Shown here: positions 1 through 7,293 of the stretch, piece after piece | Numbering within the stretch: the first letter of the stretch is position 1 | Layout: each line of letters starts with the position of its first letter | NCBI GenBank assembly: GCA_964521105.1 | Contig: CAZFPO010000084.1 | Coordinates: 1-12,517 of the forward strand | Length of the DNA stretch: 12,517 nt | Direction of reading: 5' to 3' | Source of the DNA: JAQUGA01 sp964521105 | Lineage (GTDB): Bacteria > Bacteroidota > Bacteroidia > Bacteroidales > WCHB1-69 | Notes under the pieces: generated by a model | Database searches by the model: none | Seen by the model: the letters and a program-made list of their open reading frames with translations, nothing else | Told to the model about the DNA's origin: nothing | Program-made: the position numbers and the translations under genes

Positions 1-23
1 TGCTGGCGGCGAAGCCGCCAGCA
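1..23. repeat. Perfect GC-rich hairpin at the window edge, followed by a C9 run
   Basis: Arms TGCTGGCGGC (1-10) and GCCGCCAGCA (14-23) are exact reverse complements around a GAA loop. The stem is about 80% G+C in otherwise AT-rich DNA. It is followed by AAG and nine consecutive C (26-34). The stem may extend left beyond the window. It could be the terminator of an unseen upstream gene or a copy of a dispersed palindromic repeat. No clear T-tract follows on the plus strand, so I do not call it an intrinsic terminator. Confidence 0.65.
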
Positions 24-57
24 AGCCCCCCCCCTTTCCAATACGAAGTTTAACCAT

Positions 58-87
58 TGTCATTCTGAACGATAGTGAAGAATCTCA
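58..87. repeat. Probable copy of a dispersed intergenic repeat (TGTCATTCTGA...GAAGAATCTCA)
   Basis: The stretch begins TGTCATTCTGAACG and ends GTGAAGAATCTCA, with ATTCT/AGAAT as a short imperfect inverted repeat. From memory, near-identical strings (GTCATTCTGAGCG...GCGAAGAATCT) occur many times in intergenic DNA of diverse bacteria, including Bacteroidota. That identification is recall, not a search. It lies downstream of the minus-strand OmpA-family gene and does not look coding. Confidence 0.45.
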
Positions 88-138
88 ATTTTTTATCGGA
101 CAACAATAATTTAGAATGAAGAAAGTCAACACTAATGT

Positions 139-1071
139 TTATTTGGTTTTAAGAATGTTCATCAATTCATCTAATTTTGGCGAAAGAATGATTTCAGTTC
201 GGCGGTTTTTTGCTCTACCCTCGGCTGTTTCGTTTGTAGCTCGCGGAAAAAATTCACCTTTTCCTGCAGCAGTTAATCGTTGAGGTAAAACTTTATAATC
301 TTCGTTTAAAATTCGCACAATAGATGTGGCACGGGCAACACTTAAATCCCAATTGTCTTTATACATAGCTGTTTTTATGGGAACATTATCGGTGTGCCCT
401 TCAATTAAAATATCTACATCTGGATTTTTATTTAAAATTTCGGCTAAAACTTTTAATGCTTTTTTACCTTCGTCTTCAATATCGGCTTTTCCCGATTTAA
501 ATAAAAGTTTATCAGACATTGATACATATACCTTTCCATTCTTTATCTCAACCGATAAATCTTCAGAGTTAAATCCTAATAATGCATTCCGTAAAACATC
601 ATTTAATCGTTTCGTAATCGAATCTTGACGTTCAACTATCGATTGCATCTCTTTAAGTGCCTTTTCGCGTTGTAGTAATAGTTTTTCTTTTTCTTCTAAC
701 TCTTGTGATTTTATTTTTAAGGCGGTGTTTAATTGCTCAGTTTTTGACAAACTTTCGTCCATAAACTCATTGTATTTTTTTTGTAATAAATCAAAATCAC
801 TAGACAAATTTTTAACTCTTGTATTTTTATCCAACAAGTCATTTTGTAAATTTTGATTTTCAGTTATTTTAGAACTTAAACTTGAACACAATGAATCTCT
901 TTCTTTTATTATGGTTTTAACTCGCCTTGAAGTTAATAAAGCACCCGTCTTTGTTGAAAACTTTGAAGTATCAGGGGAATTCTCTCCACATTTGTAATAG
1001 GGTTTACATGATGACAAAAACACTATACTACATGTAACTATCAATGCAAAAAATATTGTTCTGTTTTTCAT
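139..1071 (-). CDS. OmpA-family peptidoglycan-binding outer-membrane lipoprotein with coiled-coil stalk
   Basis: This 310-residue protein is predicted to anchor the outer membrane to peptidoglycan. It starts with a lipoprotein signal: hydrophobic residues 6-19, then lipobox L-S-S-C with the lipidated cysteine at C22. Residues about 50-165 are charged and rich in K/E/Q/L, as expected of a long coiled coil. Residues about 173-298 form the OmpA/MotB C-terminal domain, with GHTDNVP at 225-231, NWDLSVARA around 240-248 and a final KNRRTEI. By analogy with characterised OmpA domains, D228 and R247 should contact diaminopimelate of the peptide stem. No N-terminal beta-barrel is present, so this is a lipoprotein-anchored form rather than classical OmpA. 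The ATG at 1071 is chosen because the lipid signal follows directly and a promoter-like element lies about 22-29 nt upstream. It is divergent from the neighbouring secreted-protein genes and is probably monocistronic within this window. The family and lipid anchor are well supported; the exact role is inferred. Confidence 0.93.
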   Translation of the reverse strand: MKNRTIFFALIVTCSIVFLSSCKPYYKCGENSPDTSKFSTKTGALLTSRRVKTIIKERDSLCSSLSSKITENQNLQNDLLDKNTRVKNLSSDFDLLQKKYNEFMDESLSKTEQLNTALKIKSQELEEKEKLLLQREKALKEMQSIVERQDSITKRLNDVLRNALLGFNSEDLSVEIKNGKVYVSMSDKLLFKSGKADIEDEGKKALKVLAEILNKNPDVDILIEGHTDNVPIKTAMYKDNWDLSVARATSIVRILNEDYKVLPQRLTAAGKGEFFPRATNETAEGRAKNRRTEIILSPKLDELMNILKTK

Positions 1072-1092
1072 TTATATCATTTTATTTTAATA

Positions 1093-1127
1093 CAAAGGTA
1101 ATATGGTATATAAAAATAGATATCAAA
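1093..1127 (-). promoter_or_regulatory. Bacteroidota-type promoter for the OmpA-family lipoprotein gene
   Basis: Read on the minus strand, TTTG (1127-1124) is followed after 23 nt by TACCTTTG (1100-1093). This matches the Bacteroidota sigma-factor consensus TTG-N17-23-TAnnTTTG. The predicted transcription start would be about 10-15 nt before the ATG at 1071, giving a short leader. No Shine-Dalgarno motif is obvious, which is common in this phylum. Confidence 0.55.
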
Positions 1128-1234
1128 AAAAATATTAGTTATGGTTTTTTAACTAATTGATAATTTTATCACAAATTCTATTGTTAAATAAATAATAAAA
1201 TTCTTGCATTATTTAATATAAGTATAAAAAAGTT

Positions 1235-1242
1235 TATTTTTG
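1235..1242 (+). promoter_or_regulatory. Possible -7 promoter element upstream of the T9SS cargo gene
   Basis: TATTTTTG fits the Bacteroidota -7 consensus TAnnTTTG and lies 30 nt before the ATG at 1273. No TTG is found at the usual 17-23 nt upstream; the nearest is at 1204-1206, 28 nt away, so the match is only partial. The rest of the 1072-1272 spacer is extremely AT-rich, and I see no other feature in it. Confidence 0.35.
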
Positions 1243-1272
1243 TAATTAAATTGGCATAGGATAATATTTTAT

Positions 1273-1297
1273 ATGAAAAAAAAACAAAATATTTTTG
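1273..1297 (+). other. A9 homopolymer after the ATG that puts the signal peptide out of frame
   Basis: An ATG at 1273-1275 is followed by exactly nine A (1276-1284). Read as given, this ATG yields about 22 codons and stops at TAA near 1342. With eight A instead, the same ATG reads MKKNKIFLIF and runs straight into VFIIHQISAQ and the cargo protein. That is a complete basic, hydrophobic, AxQ-type export signal. The extra A is therefore either a sequencing/assembly error, a real inactivating mutation, or a slippage tract that switches or tunes expression. Confidence 0.8.
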
Positions 1298-2542
1298 ATT
1301 TTCGTCTTCATTATTCACCAAATAAGTGCACAAAATCCTAAATTAATTATTAATAACAACGCTTTTATAACTATTAGCAACGGTGCTAGTTTAGTTATCA
1401 CTAATGGAAATTCCGATGCGATTCAAGTAATGGGAACCGGTGGAAATATCGTTTCCGAAGGAGAATTAAACAAGTTGAGTTGGTCAATTGGCACTAATAC
1501 TGGCGTTTATGCGATTCCTTTTTCAAATTCCGCCGGTGAAAAAATTCCAATAATTGTGGACATTTCTACCGCAGGAACAGGAAGTGGAAGAATTGATTTT
1601 TCAACCTATGGAGGCTCGGATTGGGATAATGAGGGCTTTAAACCGAGCGATGTATCGCACATGCTTGACATTGAAACTGGCTCGGTGAACAATTCTGCCT
1701 TTGTTATCGATAGATTTTGGATAATTGAAGCAAATGACTACACAGCTTCGCCAACTAGCAGTATGTCATTCACTTATCTCGAGTCGGAAGTATCAACAGC
1801 TGGTAACACAATTAATGAAGCAAATTTAAAAGCCCAGCGATTTAATTCATTAGGTGGTAGCTGGGGCGATATGTTGCCTATTGGCACAGTAGATATTAAT
1901 ACAAATACGGTAAACGATATTTTGGTTTCCCCTGAAAATTTATTCAGATCTTGGACTTTAGTTGACTTTTCACACCCTTTACCTGTTGAATTAATTTCGT
2001 TCGACATAAGTTGCCAAAACTATGGTCGATTGCTATCATGGCAAACCGCTACCGAAAGCAATAATAATTATTTTACCATTGAAAAAAGTTATGATAATCA
2101 ACACTATACTTTTTTTAAAAGAGTATATGGAGTTGGAAACTCATCTTCAATAAATTATTACTCAATAAACGATGAGGAAAAATATAGCGGAATAATCTAT
2201 TATCGATTAATTCAAACCGATTTTGATGGGAAATTCAAAATTGTTTCTTTAAAATCTTCAAATTGTCAAACCGATAATTTTAATGGTTTTAATGCTTGGG
2301 CTTATCAGGATGTGGATGGATTAGTGGTTAATGTTACCATTCCAAAAGGCGAAAAAATCCAAATAAATTTATACGATGGAATAGGGAAACTAATTTATAA
2401 CTCACAATTGCTATTAACCGATGGAAATAATCGTTTTGTGATACCTGTAAATCAGCTTTCAACATCAATTTACCTTTTAAAAATGAAAACGGCTGGTGGG
2501 GAAGAAATCAGTTTGAAAAATTTTATTAAAAAAGACTTTTAA
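1295..2542 (+). CDS. Secreted surface protein with T9SS type A sorting domain (5' end frameshifted)
   Basis: The open frame (415 codons from TTG at 1295) encodes a probable T9SS-exported surface protein of unknown activity. As written it begins LIFVFIIHQISAQ, the hydrophobic half of a signal peptide without the basic N-region. The missing start is the ATG at 1273, separated by the A9 tract; an eight-A version gives a 422-residue precursor. In open-frame numbering, residues about 15-80 are beta-rich, with an IINNNAFITISNG...LVITNG pattern. Residues 228-320 hold the PLPVELISF...LLSWQTATE...YFTIEKS...YYRLIQTDFDG module, which often precedes the sorting domain in Bacteroidota secreted proteins. 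Residues about 340-415 are the type A C-terminal domain, with LYDGIGKLIY, SIYLLKMKT and a terminal LKNFIK. The protein should cross the inner membrane by Sec and the outer membrane by T9SS. The next gene starts 21 nt downstream and is probably co-transcribed. No catalytic motif is visible, so a structural or adhesive role is only a guess. Confidence 0.85.
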   Translation: MIFVFIIHQISAQNPKLIINNNAFITISNGASLVITNGNSDAIQVMGTGGNIVSEGELNKLSWSIGTNTGVYAIPFSNSAGEKIPIIVDISTAGTGSGRIDFSTYGGSDWDNEGFKPSDVSHMLDIETGSVNNSAFVIDRFWIIEANDYTASPTSSMSFTYLESEVSTAGNTINEANLKAQRFNSLGGSWGDMLPIGTVDINTNTVNDILVSPENLFRSWTLVDFSHPLPVELISFDISCQNYGRLLSWQTATESNNNYFTIEKSYDNQHYTFFKRVYGVGNSSSINYYSINDEEKYSGIIYYRLIQTDFDGKFKIVSLKSSNCQTDNFNGFNAWAYQDVDGLVVNVTIPKGEKIQINLYDGIGKLIYNSQLLLTDGNNRFVIPVNQLSTSIYLLKMKTAGGEEISLKNFIKKDF

Positions 2543-2563
2543 AACATTTATTATATTTTGAAG

Positions 2564-5500
2564 ATGAAAAAAATCAGTTTGTTTATTTTATTTTTTGTGA
2601 GCTTAATTTTTGCAAAAGCTCAAAATATTGGAATTGGTGAATCAAATTTCACACCCGATGGTTCGAGTATATTAGAAATTAAATCCACATCGAAAGGTTT
2701 GCTTATACCTCGAATGACAAAAGATCAACGCGATGCAATAGTAAATCCAGCTTTTGGATTAGTAATTTTTCAAATTGATAACAATCCTGGTATATATTTT
2801 AATTCAGGTACTTCATTTGTGCCAACATGGGATAAAATTGTTATTGAGGAAGAGATTACCGATATGCACCAAGCAGTAACCATTACAGGGCAGGATTATT
2901 TAGTATTAACCGGTCAACAAATTACCGCACAACTAATTAATTTAGGAGCACATGTTACGGGAGTATTGCCCTTAACAAAAGGAGGAACTGGAGCAACAAC
3001 AGCTGCAGATGCTCGCACAAATTTGGGTTTAGGTAATTCGGCTGTTTTAAATGTAGGAACTACAGCAGGGACAGTAGCAGCTGGTGATCATGCACATGCT
3101 AATTATGCTTCCTCTTCTCATACTCACGCCACGCATACCAGAGGGACAGGATTAACCGGAAGTAATTACGATGGAAGCAGTGCAACAACTTGGGCGGTTG
3201 ATTTTGCTGGATCGGGAACGGCAACAACTGTTTCCAGAAGTGACCACAATCATACGGGCACTTATGATAATTACGCTAATTGGAAACTTCAAGGTTCGGG
3301 ATTAAATGAATCCAATGTAACTTCTGGAACAACCATAAACATAACTGGTTCGGGAGCAACAACTGTTACAAAATCAGGAAATACTGTTACCATTAGTTCA
3401 ACCGACAATAACAGCACATACACTGCAAGCAATGGTATCACGCTTAATGTGGCAAACTTTGAACTCACAGGTCAAGCATTGGCTTTGCATAATTTAGCTA
3501 CGAATGGATTAATAGTACGAACAGGATCGGGAACAGTCAATGGACGAACCATAACTTGGTCGGGCAATGGCGGAAGTATAACCAATGGCGATGGAGTTGC
3601 TGGAAATCCGACAATATCCTTAAACATTGGAACCGGAGCAACACAAGTAGCTGCAGGAAATCATACCCATGATGCAGCAGATGTAATTACGGGAGAATTT
3701 AACCGTGCAAGAGTTAGGAGAATGACATCAGCCGATACACGAGGAACAAATCCAGACCCACAAACCTATGAGCCAGCTATACAAGCTGATTTTAAACAAA
3801 ATACAACCGATGGGTTAGCAGATGGTGGAACATATCATGGAGTAGTTTCGTTCAGACCGTATGGTTCAACAACCGATTTTTCGGGAGGACAAATGCATCA
3901 AATGGGATTTACCGATAATGGTAATCTTTGGATGCGAAAATCGACAGGAATAGCCTCATGGGGCTCGTGGCAAAAATTATTAACAAGCACTGATATTGGC
4001 ACAATCTCCGGAACTCAAAATTATATATCAAAATTTACGAGTTCAAATTCTTTAGGAAATTCTTTGCTATTCGATAACGGAACAAGCATAGGAATTGGAA
4101 CAGCTACTCCTGGAGCAACTAACAAATTAGACGTCTCTTACACAACAGGCTCGTCAGGTGGCAAAGGAATTAACGTAAATGTTACTGGCAATGCAGTCTG
4201 GTCTTCTCCCGATGTTGCTATTTGGGGTGGGGTAGCCAACAGTAATGCATCAATTGCGAGAGGTTTATGGGGGCAGGCAACCTCTGCTTCAGCTTCAACA
4301 GGTAGAAATTGGGGGGTAACCGGATATGCAGATAATGGGGGCACTAATGTAGGGGTAAAAGGATATGTTACAAGTACTTCTGGTCAAAATGCTGGAATTT
4401 TAGGAGTATTAATTGGTTTCGAAAGTTTTGACGAATCTACAACTATGACGGGAAATTGGGCTGGATTTTTTAGTGGTCCGGTAAAAACAACCGGGCAATT
4501 TACCTCTTCATTAGCAACCGGAACATCTCCTTTTAATGTAACTTCAACAACTGTAAATACAAACTTAAATGCCGATTTATTAGACGGAAACCACGCTTCT
4601 GCATTTCAAACTGCACTAACAAATCCAGTAACTGGAACCGGTTCAAATGGTCATGTTTCTTATTGGAATGGTGCAACTACTCAAACATACGATAGCGATG
4701 GAAATTTCTTTTGGGATGCAACCAATAACAGACTCGGACTTGGCACATCTGGACCTTCTCAAAAATTACATATTACAGGTGGAAATATTTTAAATGAAGG
4801 CATACTCTATCAAAATACATCTTTAGGTCAGGGTTCTGGAGCACATGGAATAAGTTGGTATAATCCTTCGTTTTACACTTGGTTTGATTATATGGCACCT
4901 GCAGGAGCTACTAACTCACCAAGTGGTACTGCAGCTCCAAGCGATGCAAGTGCAAATGTTACAACATGGGCTAGACGATTTAATATCGAAAATGTAAACG
5001 GATATGGTTGGCTTTTTGAATCTGGTGCTAATGCAAGTGGCTCGGCACCAACTGTTAAGTTTGCCATAAGTTCAAATACAGGAACTTTTCACTCCACTGG
5101 CAATGCAAATATTGATGGAACTGTTAATGCTGGTTCTTATGCTGTATTAGGTACTGGAATTAATGGAGGTTACTATCAAGATGCAACCAATGGAGCCTAT
5201 CGTTCGATAGTTGCTGCAAGTACTACCAATGGATATTATTTTCAAACAAACACAGGAGCTGCAACCACGATGTATGTTGGGTTAGGTGGCTTATATAATG
5301 GAAATGTGGGTATTGGAACAAATACTCCTAGTACAAAACTTGAAGTAAATGGTCAGGTTAAAATTACTGGAGGTTCTCCAGGTTTTGGGAAAGTTCTAAC
5401 TTCAGATGCAAGTGGATTAGCAACTTGGCAACCATTGGGTGGTGTAGCAACATCGGGAACAATTACTTCTGGTAATTGGTATCGTATTGCTTCTAATGCT

Positions 5501-7009
5501 GGAAATAGAGCCAATGCTGAATTCACTTTGCGTGATTATATTTCAGGGGGTGGACATTCAACGTTAACTTTTAGAGTTGGTACATCATATAATGATGCAA
5601 GTGGTGTAAGTTTTACCCTACTAAATCACAGCAGGTATGGATCAGTTACTTTCACAAAAGTTCGTGTTTTACAAGCAACAACATACGATCCTCAGTATCT
5701 TGAAGTGTATTGTGTGAGAGATGGCTCCGTTGATTTCTCAATTTATGATAATTTACAATCGGCAGGATGGGTACCTATTGCATGGACATTAGGTAGTATA
5801 CCGGGAGGTTATACCGCAAGAGAATTTGATGTAGATAATTTATTTGTGATTGGTGATTACGATGACCGTTTTACAATTAATAGAGGTGGCAATGTTGGTA
5901 TTGGAACTACTAGTTTAACAAATACCTTGCGAATTCATGGTGCAACTGGATTGAGAATTAGCGATCCAGCCAATGTATATAGTTCTAATATAGTATTTGG
6001 TAATCCAGGAAATAACTGGAACAGTGGGATACGAGTTTATGATAATGGAGATGCAGAATTGAGAATATGGCACATGAATGCTCTGGGTCAAATTGTAATT
6101 GCTACAGGATACAATGGTGACCAATCAACAGTTATGCCTACTGATGGCTTATTTATTGATCAGAATAAAGTTGGAATAGGCTATCCTTCTCCAGCAAGTG
6201 CTACTGGAAAATTATTGGTCAATGGAAACGTAGGTATAGGCACAACAACGCCTGGCGAAAGTTTAGATGTTTCAGGAAATATTAAGTCATCGGGTATAGT
6301 TTATTGGGGGGATGGTCTTGTACGAACAGAAAATAGAGCTAATGCAGGTTTACAAGGCAATGCTGGGGCAAAAAGTGGTTTTTTTGAAACATCGGCACCC
6401 TCACCTGCAACAAGTTGGCCTACTGGTGCAACGAGTTGGTGGCACATGATGGATGTTCGACACTCAAATAATACTAATAATTACGCAATGCAGTTTTCAG
6501 GGAGTTTCTTTGATCAAAAATTATATTTTCGCAAAACAAATAATAATGCATCTCAACCCTGGTCGCAAATCCCAGTTGCCGTTACAGGCAGTATTTCATG
6601 CTATACAAGTACTGTAATCTATTCAGACAATAACATTGATATACAATGGGATGGATCAAATTATCAACCTCAATTTAGACAAAAAATGGGTAGCAGTTAT
6701 TGGTGGGATGTAACTTGGAATATTCAAGATGGAAATGGGACTCAATATAGAGATGGTGATGATATTTATGCTACAAATACTACGTGGTATTATTTTAGTG
6801 ATTCTGGAACATTAAATACATCATTAAATATCGGAAGTGGAAGTGGAAGTAGCTATGGCTCTGATGGGTCATATTGGCTTGGCTATGAGAGTGATACAGG
6901 AACAGCTTATTCAGCATATAAAATTGAAATTTTCAGAAGAGGGGGGGGCAATAACATATTCCATAACTCCTATTCATTAAGTTTTCTAAACAAAAAATGT
7001 GTTTTTTAA
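2564..7009 (+). CDS. Large exported phage-tail-fibre-like modular protein, putative adhesin
   Basis: The protein has 1481 residues from the ATG at 2564. This start is preferred over an in-frame TTG at 2558 because it gives a clean signal peptide, MKKISLFILF...FAKAQ, cut near residue 20. Residues 22-81 resemble the N-terminal module of many Bacteroidota fibre-like proteins (GIGESNFTPDGSSILEI, GLLIPRMTKDQRDAI, GIYFNSG). Next come tail-fibre signatures: GGTGATTAADARTNLGLG (140-157), His-pair segments at 175-191, 228-230 and 367-369 (HAH, HTHATH, HNH, HTH), a pyocin-knob-like segment ending SWGSWQKLLTS (about 375-477), and NADLLDGNHASAFQTA (669-684). Seven GIGTxxPxxxLxVxG-type repeats start near 22, 509, 724, 915, 1111, 1203 and 1223. 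A second knob-like segment spans about 1265-1338 (TGATSWWHMMDV...QPWSQIPV). The body is rich in G, S, T and N and poor in Cys, fitting an elongated beta-structured, probably trimeric fibre. I see no T9SS sorting domain, membrane anchor or enzyme motif. A G8 tract near the 3' end makes the last about 20 residues uncertain. A surface adhesin is the most likely role; a prophage remnant is less likely because of the signal peptide. Confidence 0.85.
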   Translation: MKKISLFILFFVSLIFAKAQNIGIGESNFTPDGSSILEIKSTSKGLLIPRMTKDQRDAIVNPAFGLVIFQIDNNPGIYFNSGTSFVPTWDKIVIEEEITDMHQAVTITGQDYLVLTGQQITAQLINLGAHVTGVLPLTKGGTGATTAADARTNLGLGNSAVLNVGTTAGTVAAGDHAHANYASSSHTHATHTRGTGLTGSNYDGSSATTWAVDFAGSGTATTVSRSDHNHTGTYDNYANWKLQGSGLNESNVTSGTTINITGSGATTVTKSGNTVTISSTDNNSTYTASNGITLNVANFELTGQALALHNLATNGLIVRTGSGTVNGRTITWSGNGGSITNGDGVAGNPTISLNIGTGATQVAAGNHTHDAADVITGEFNRARVRRMTSADTRGTNPDPQTYEPAIQADFKQNTTDGLADGGTYHGVVSFRPYGSTTDFSGGQMHQMGFTDNGNLWMRKSTGIASWGSWQKLLTSTDIGTISGTQNYISKFTSSNSLGNSLLFDNGTSIGIGTATPGATNKLDVSYTTGSSGGKGINVNVTGNAVWSSPDVAIWGGVANSNASIARGLWGQATSASASTGRNWGVTGYADNGGTNVGVKGYVTSTSGQNAGILGVLIGFESFDESTTMTGNWAGFFSGPVKTTGQFTSSLATGTSPFNVTSTTVNTNLNADLLDGNHASAFQTALTNPVTGTGSNGHVSYWNGATTQTYDSDGNFFWDATNNRLGLGTSGPSQKLHITGGNILNEGILYQNTSLGQGSGAHGISWYNPSFYTWFDYMAPAGATNSPSGTAAPSDASANVTTWARRFNIENVNGYGWLFESGANASGSAPTVKFAISSNTGTFHSTGNANIDGTVNAGSYAVLGTGINGGYYQDATNGAYRSIVAASTTNGYYFQTNTGAATTMYVGLGGLYNGNVGIGTNTPSTKLEVNGQVKITGGSPGFGKVLTSDASGLATWQPLGGVATSGTITSGNWYRIASNAGNRANAEFTLRDYISGGGHSTLTFRVGTSYNDASGVSFTLLNHSRYGSVTFTKVRVLQATTYDPQYLEVYCVRDGSVDFSIYDNLQSAGWVPIAWTLGSIPGGYTAREFDVDNLFVIGDYDDRFTINRGGNVGIGTTSLTNTLRIHGATGLRISDPANVYSSNIVFGNPGNNWNSGIRVYDNGDAELRIWHMNALGQIVIATGYNGDQSTVMPTDGLFIDQNKVGIGYPSPASATGKLLVNGNVGIGTTTPGESLDVSGNIKSSGIVYWGDGLVRTENRANAGLQGNAGAKSGFFETSAPSPATSWPTGATSWWHMMDVRHSNNTNNYAMQFSGSFFDQKLYFRKTNNNASQPWSQIPVAVTGSISCYTSTVIYSDNNIDIQWDGSNYQPQFRQKMGSSYWWDVTWNIQDGNGTQYRDGDDIYATNTTWYYFSDSGTLNTSLNIGSGSGSSYGSDGSYWLGYESDTGTAYSAYKIEIFRRGGGNNIFHNSYSLSFLNKKCVF
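6941..6948 (+). repeat. G8 homopolymer in codons near the 3' end of the fibre-like gene
   Basis: Eight consecutive G encode G1460-G1462 of the fibre-like protein, in otherwise AT-rich sequence. As given, the frame continues 19 codons to end KKCVF at 7009. With seven G it would end GGAITYSITPIH at 6980. With nine it would stop two codons after the tract. The true C-terminus therefore depends on the exact length of this run. Confidence 0.75.
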
Positions 7010-7237
7010 TCTTTTTAATATTTTTAATTTATTTATAGTATGAAAAGCAAAAACAGGAGTATGTTAATAATAGATTTAATATAATTATTTCGAATGATTT
7101 AAAAAACATTGAAAATCAAAAATAATTATGCAACTGTTTATTGATTAACCTCGATTTAGTATGTTTTTTTTATGTGTCTAAAAATTTGTGATTAGTCTAT
7201 TTCCAAAAATTTATTTTAAAAAATTGAAATATTTTCT

Positions 7238-7245
7238 TATATTTG
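7238..7245 (+). promoter_or_regulatory. Likely -7 promoter element for the phosphoesterase operon
   Basis: TATATTTG is an exact TAnnTTTG match, 48 nt upstream of the ATG at 7294. The -33 position holds only a T-rich stretch (TTTT at 7214-7217) rather than TTG, so support comes mainly from the -7 box and its place just before a five-kilobase same-strand cluster. The rest of the 7010-7293 spacer is AT-rich; I see no RNA gene, repeat or credible ORF in it. Confidence 0.45.
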
Positions 7246-7293
7246 TGTAAACATTTCTTAAGGCATTATATCGTAAAATTAACACAATAAATA

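Noticed and set aside
326..628. Plus-strand open frame of 100 codons opposite the OmpA-family gene
   Set aside because: It is the antisense shadow of a well-supported coding region, with no family resemblance of its own.
2558..2563. TTG start two codons upstream for the fibre-like protein
   Set aside because: The ATG at 2564 gives the standard MKK signal-peptide start; TTG starts are rare and add nothing here.
6992..7007. A6/T6 inverted repeat over the stop of the fibre gene as a terminator
   Set aside because: It is a pure A/T pairing with a TGTG loop, too weak to form a stable terminator stem.
2564..7009. Extracellular contractile injection system or prophage tail cluster, suggested by the tail-fibre motifs
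   Set aside because: No sheath, tube, baseplate, tape-measure, AAA ATPase or holin-like genes are present, and the fibre protein carries a Sec signal peptide.
7040..7084. 14-codon ORF in the 7010-7293 spacer
   Set aside because: It is too short, with no recognisable motif or supporting signal; it is expected by chance in AT-rich DNA.
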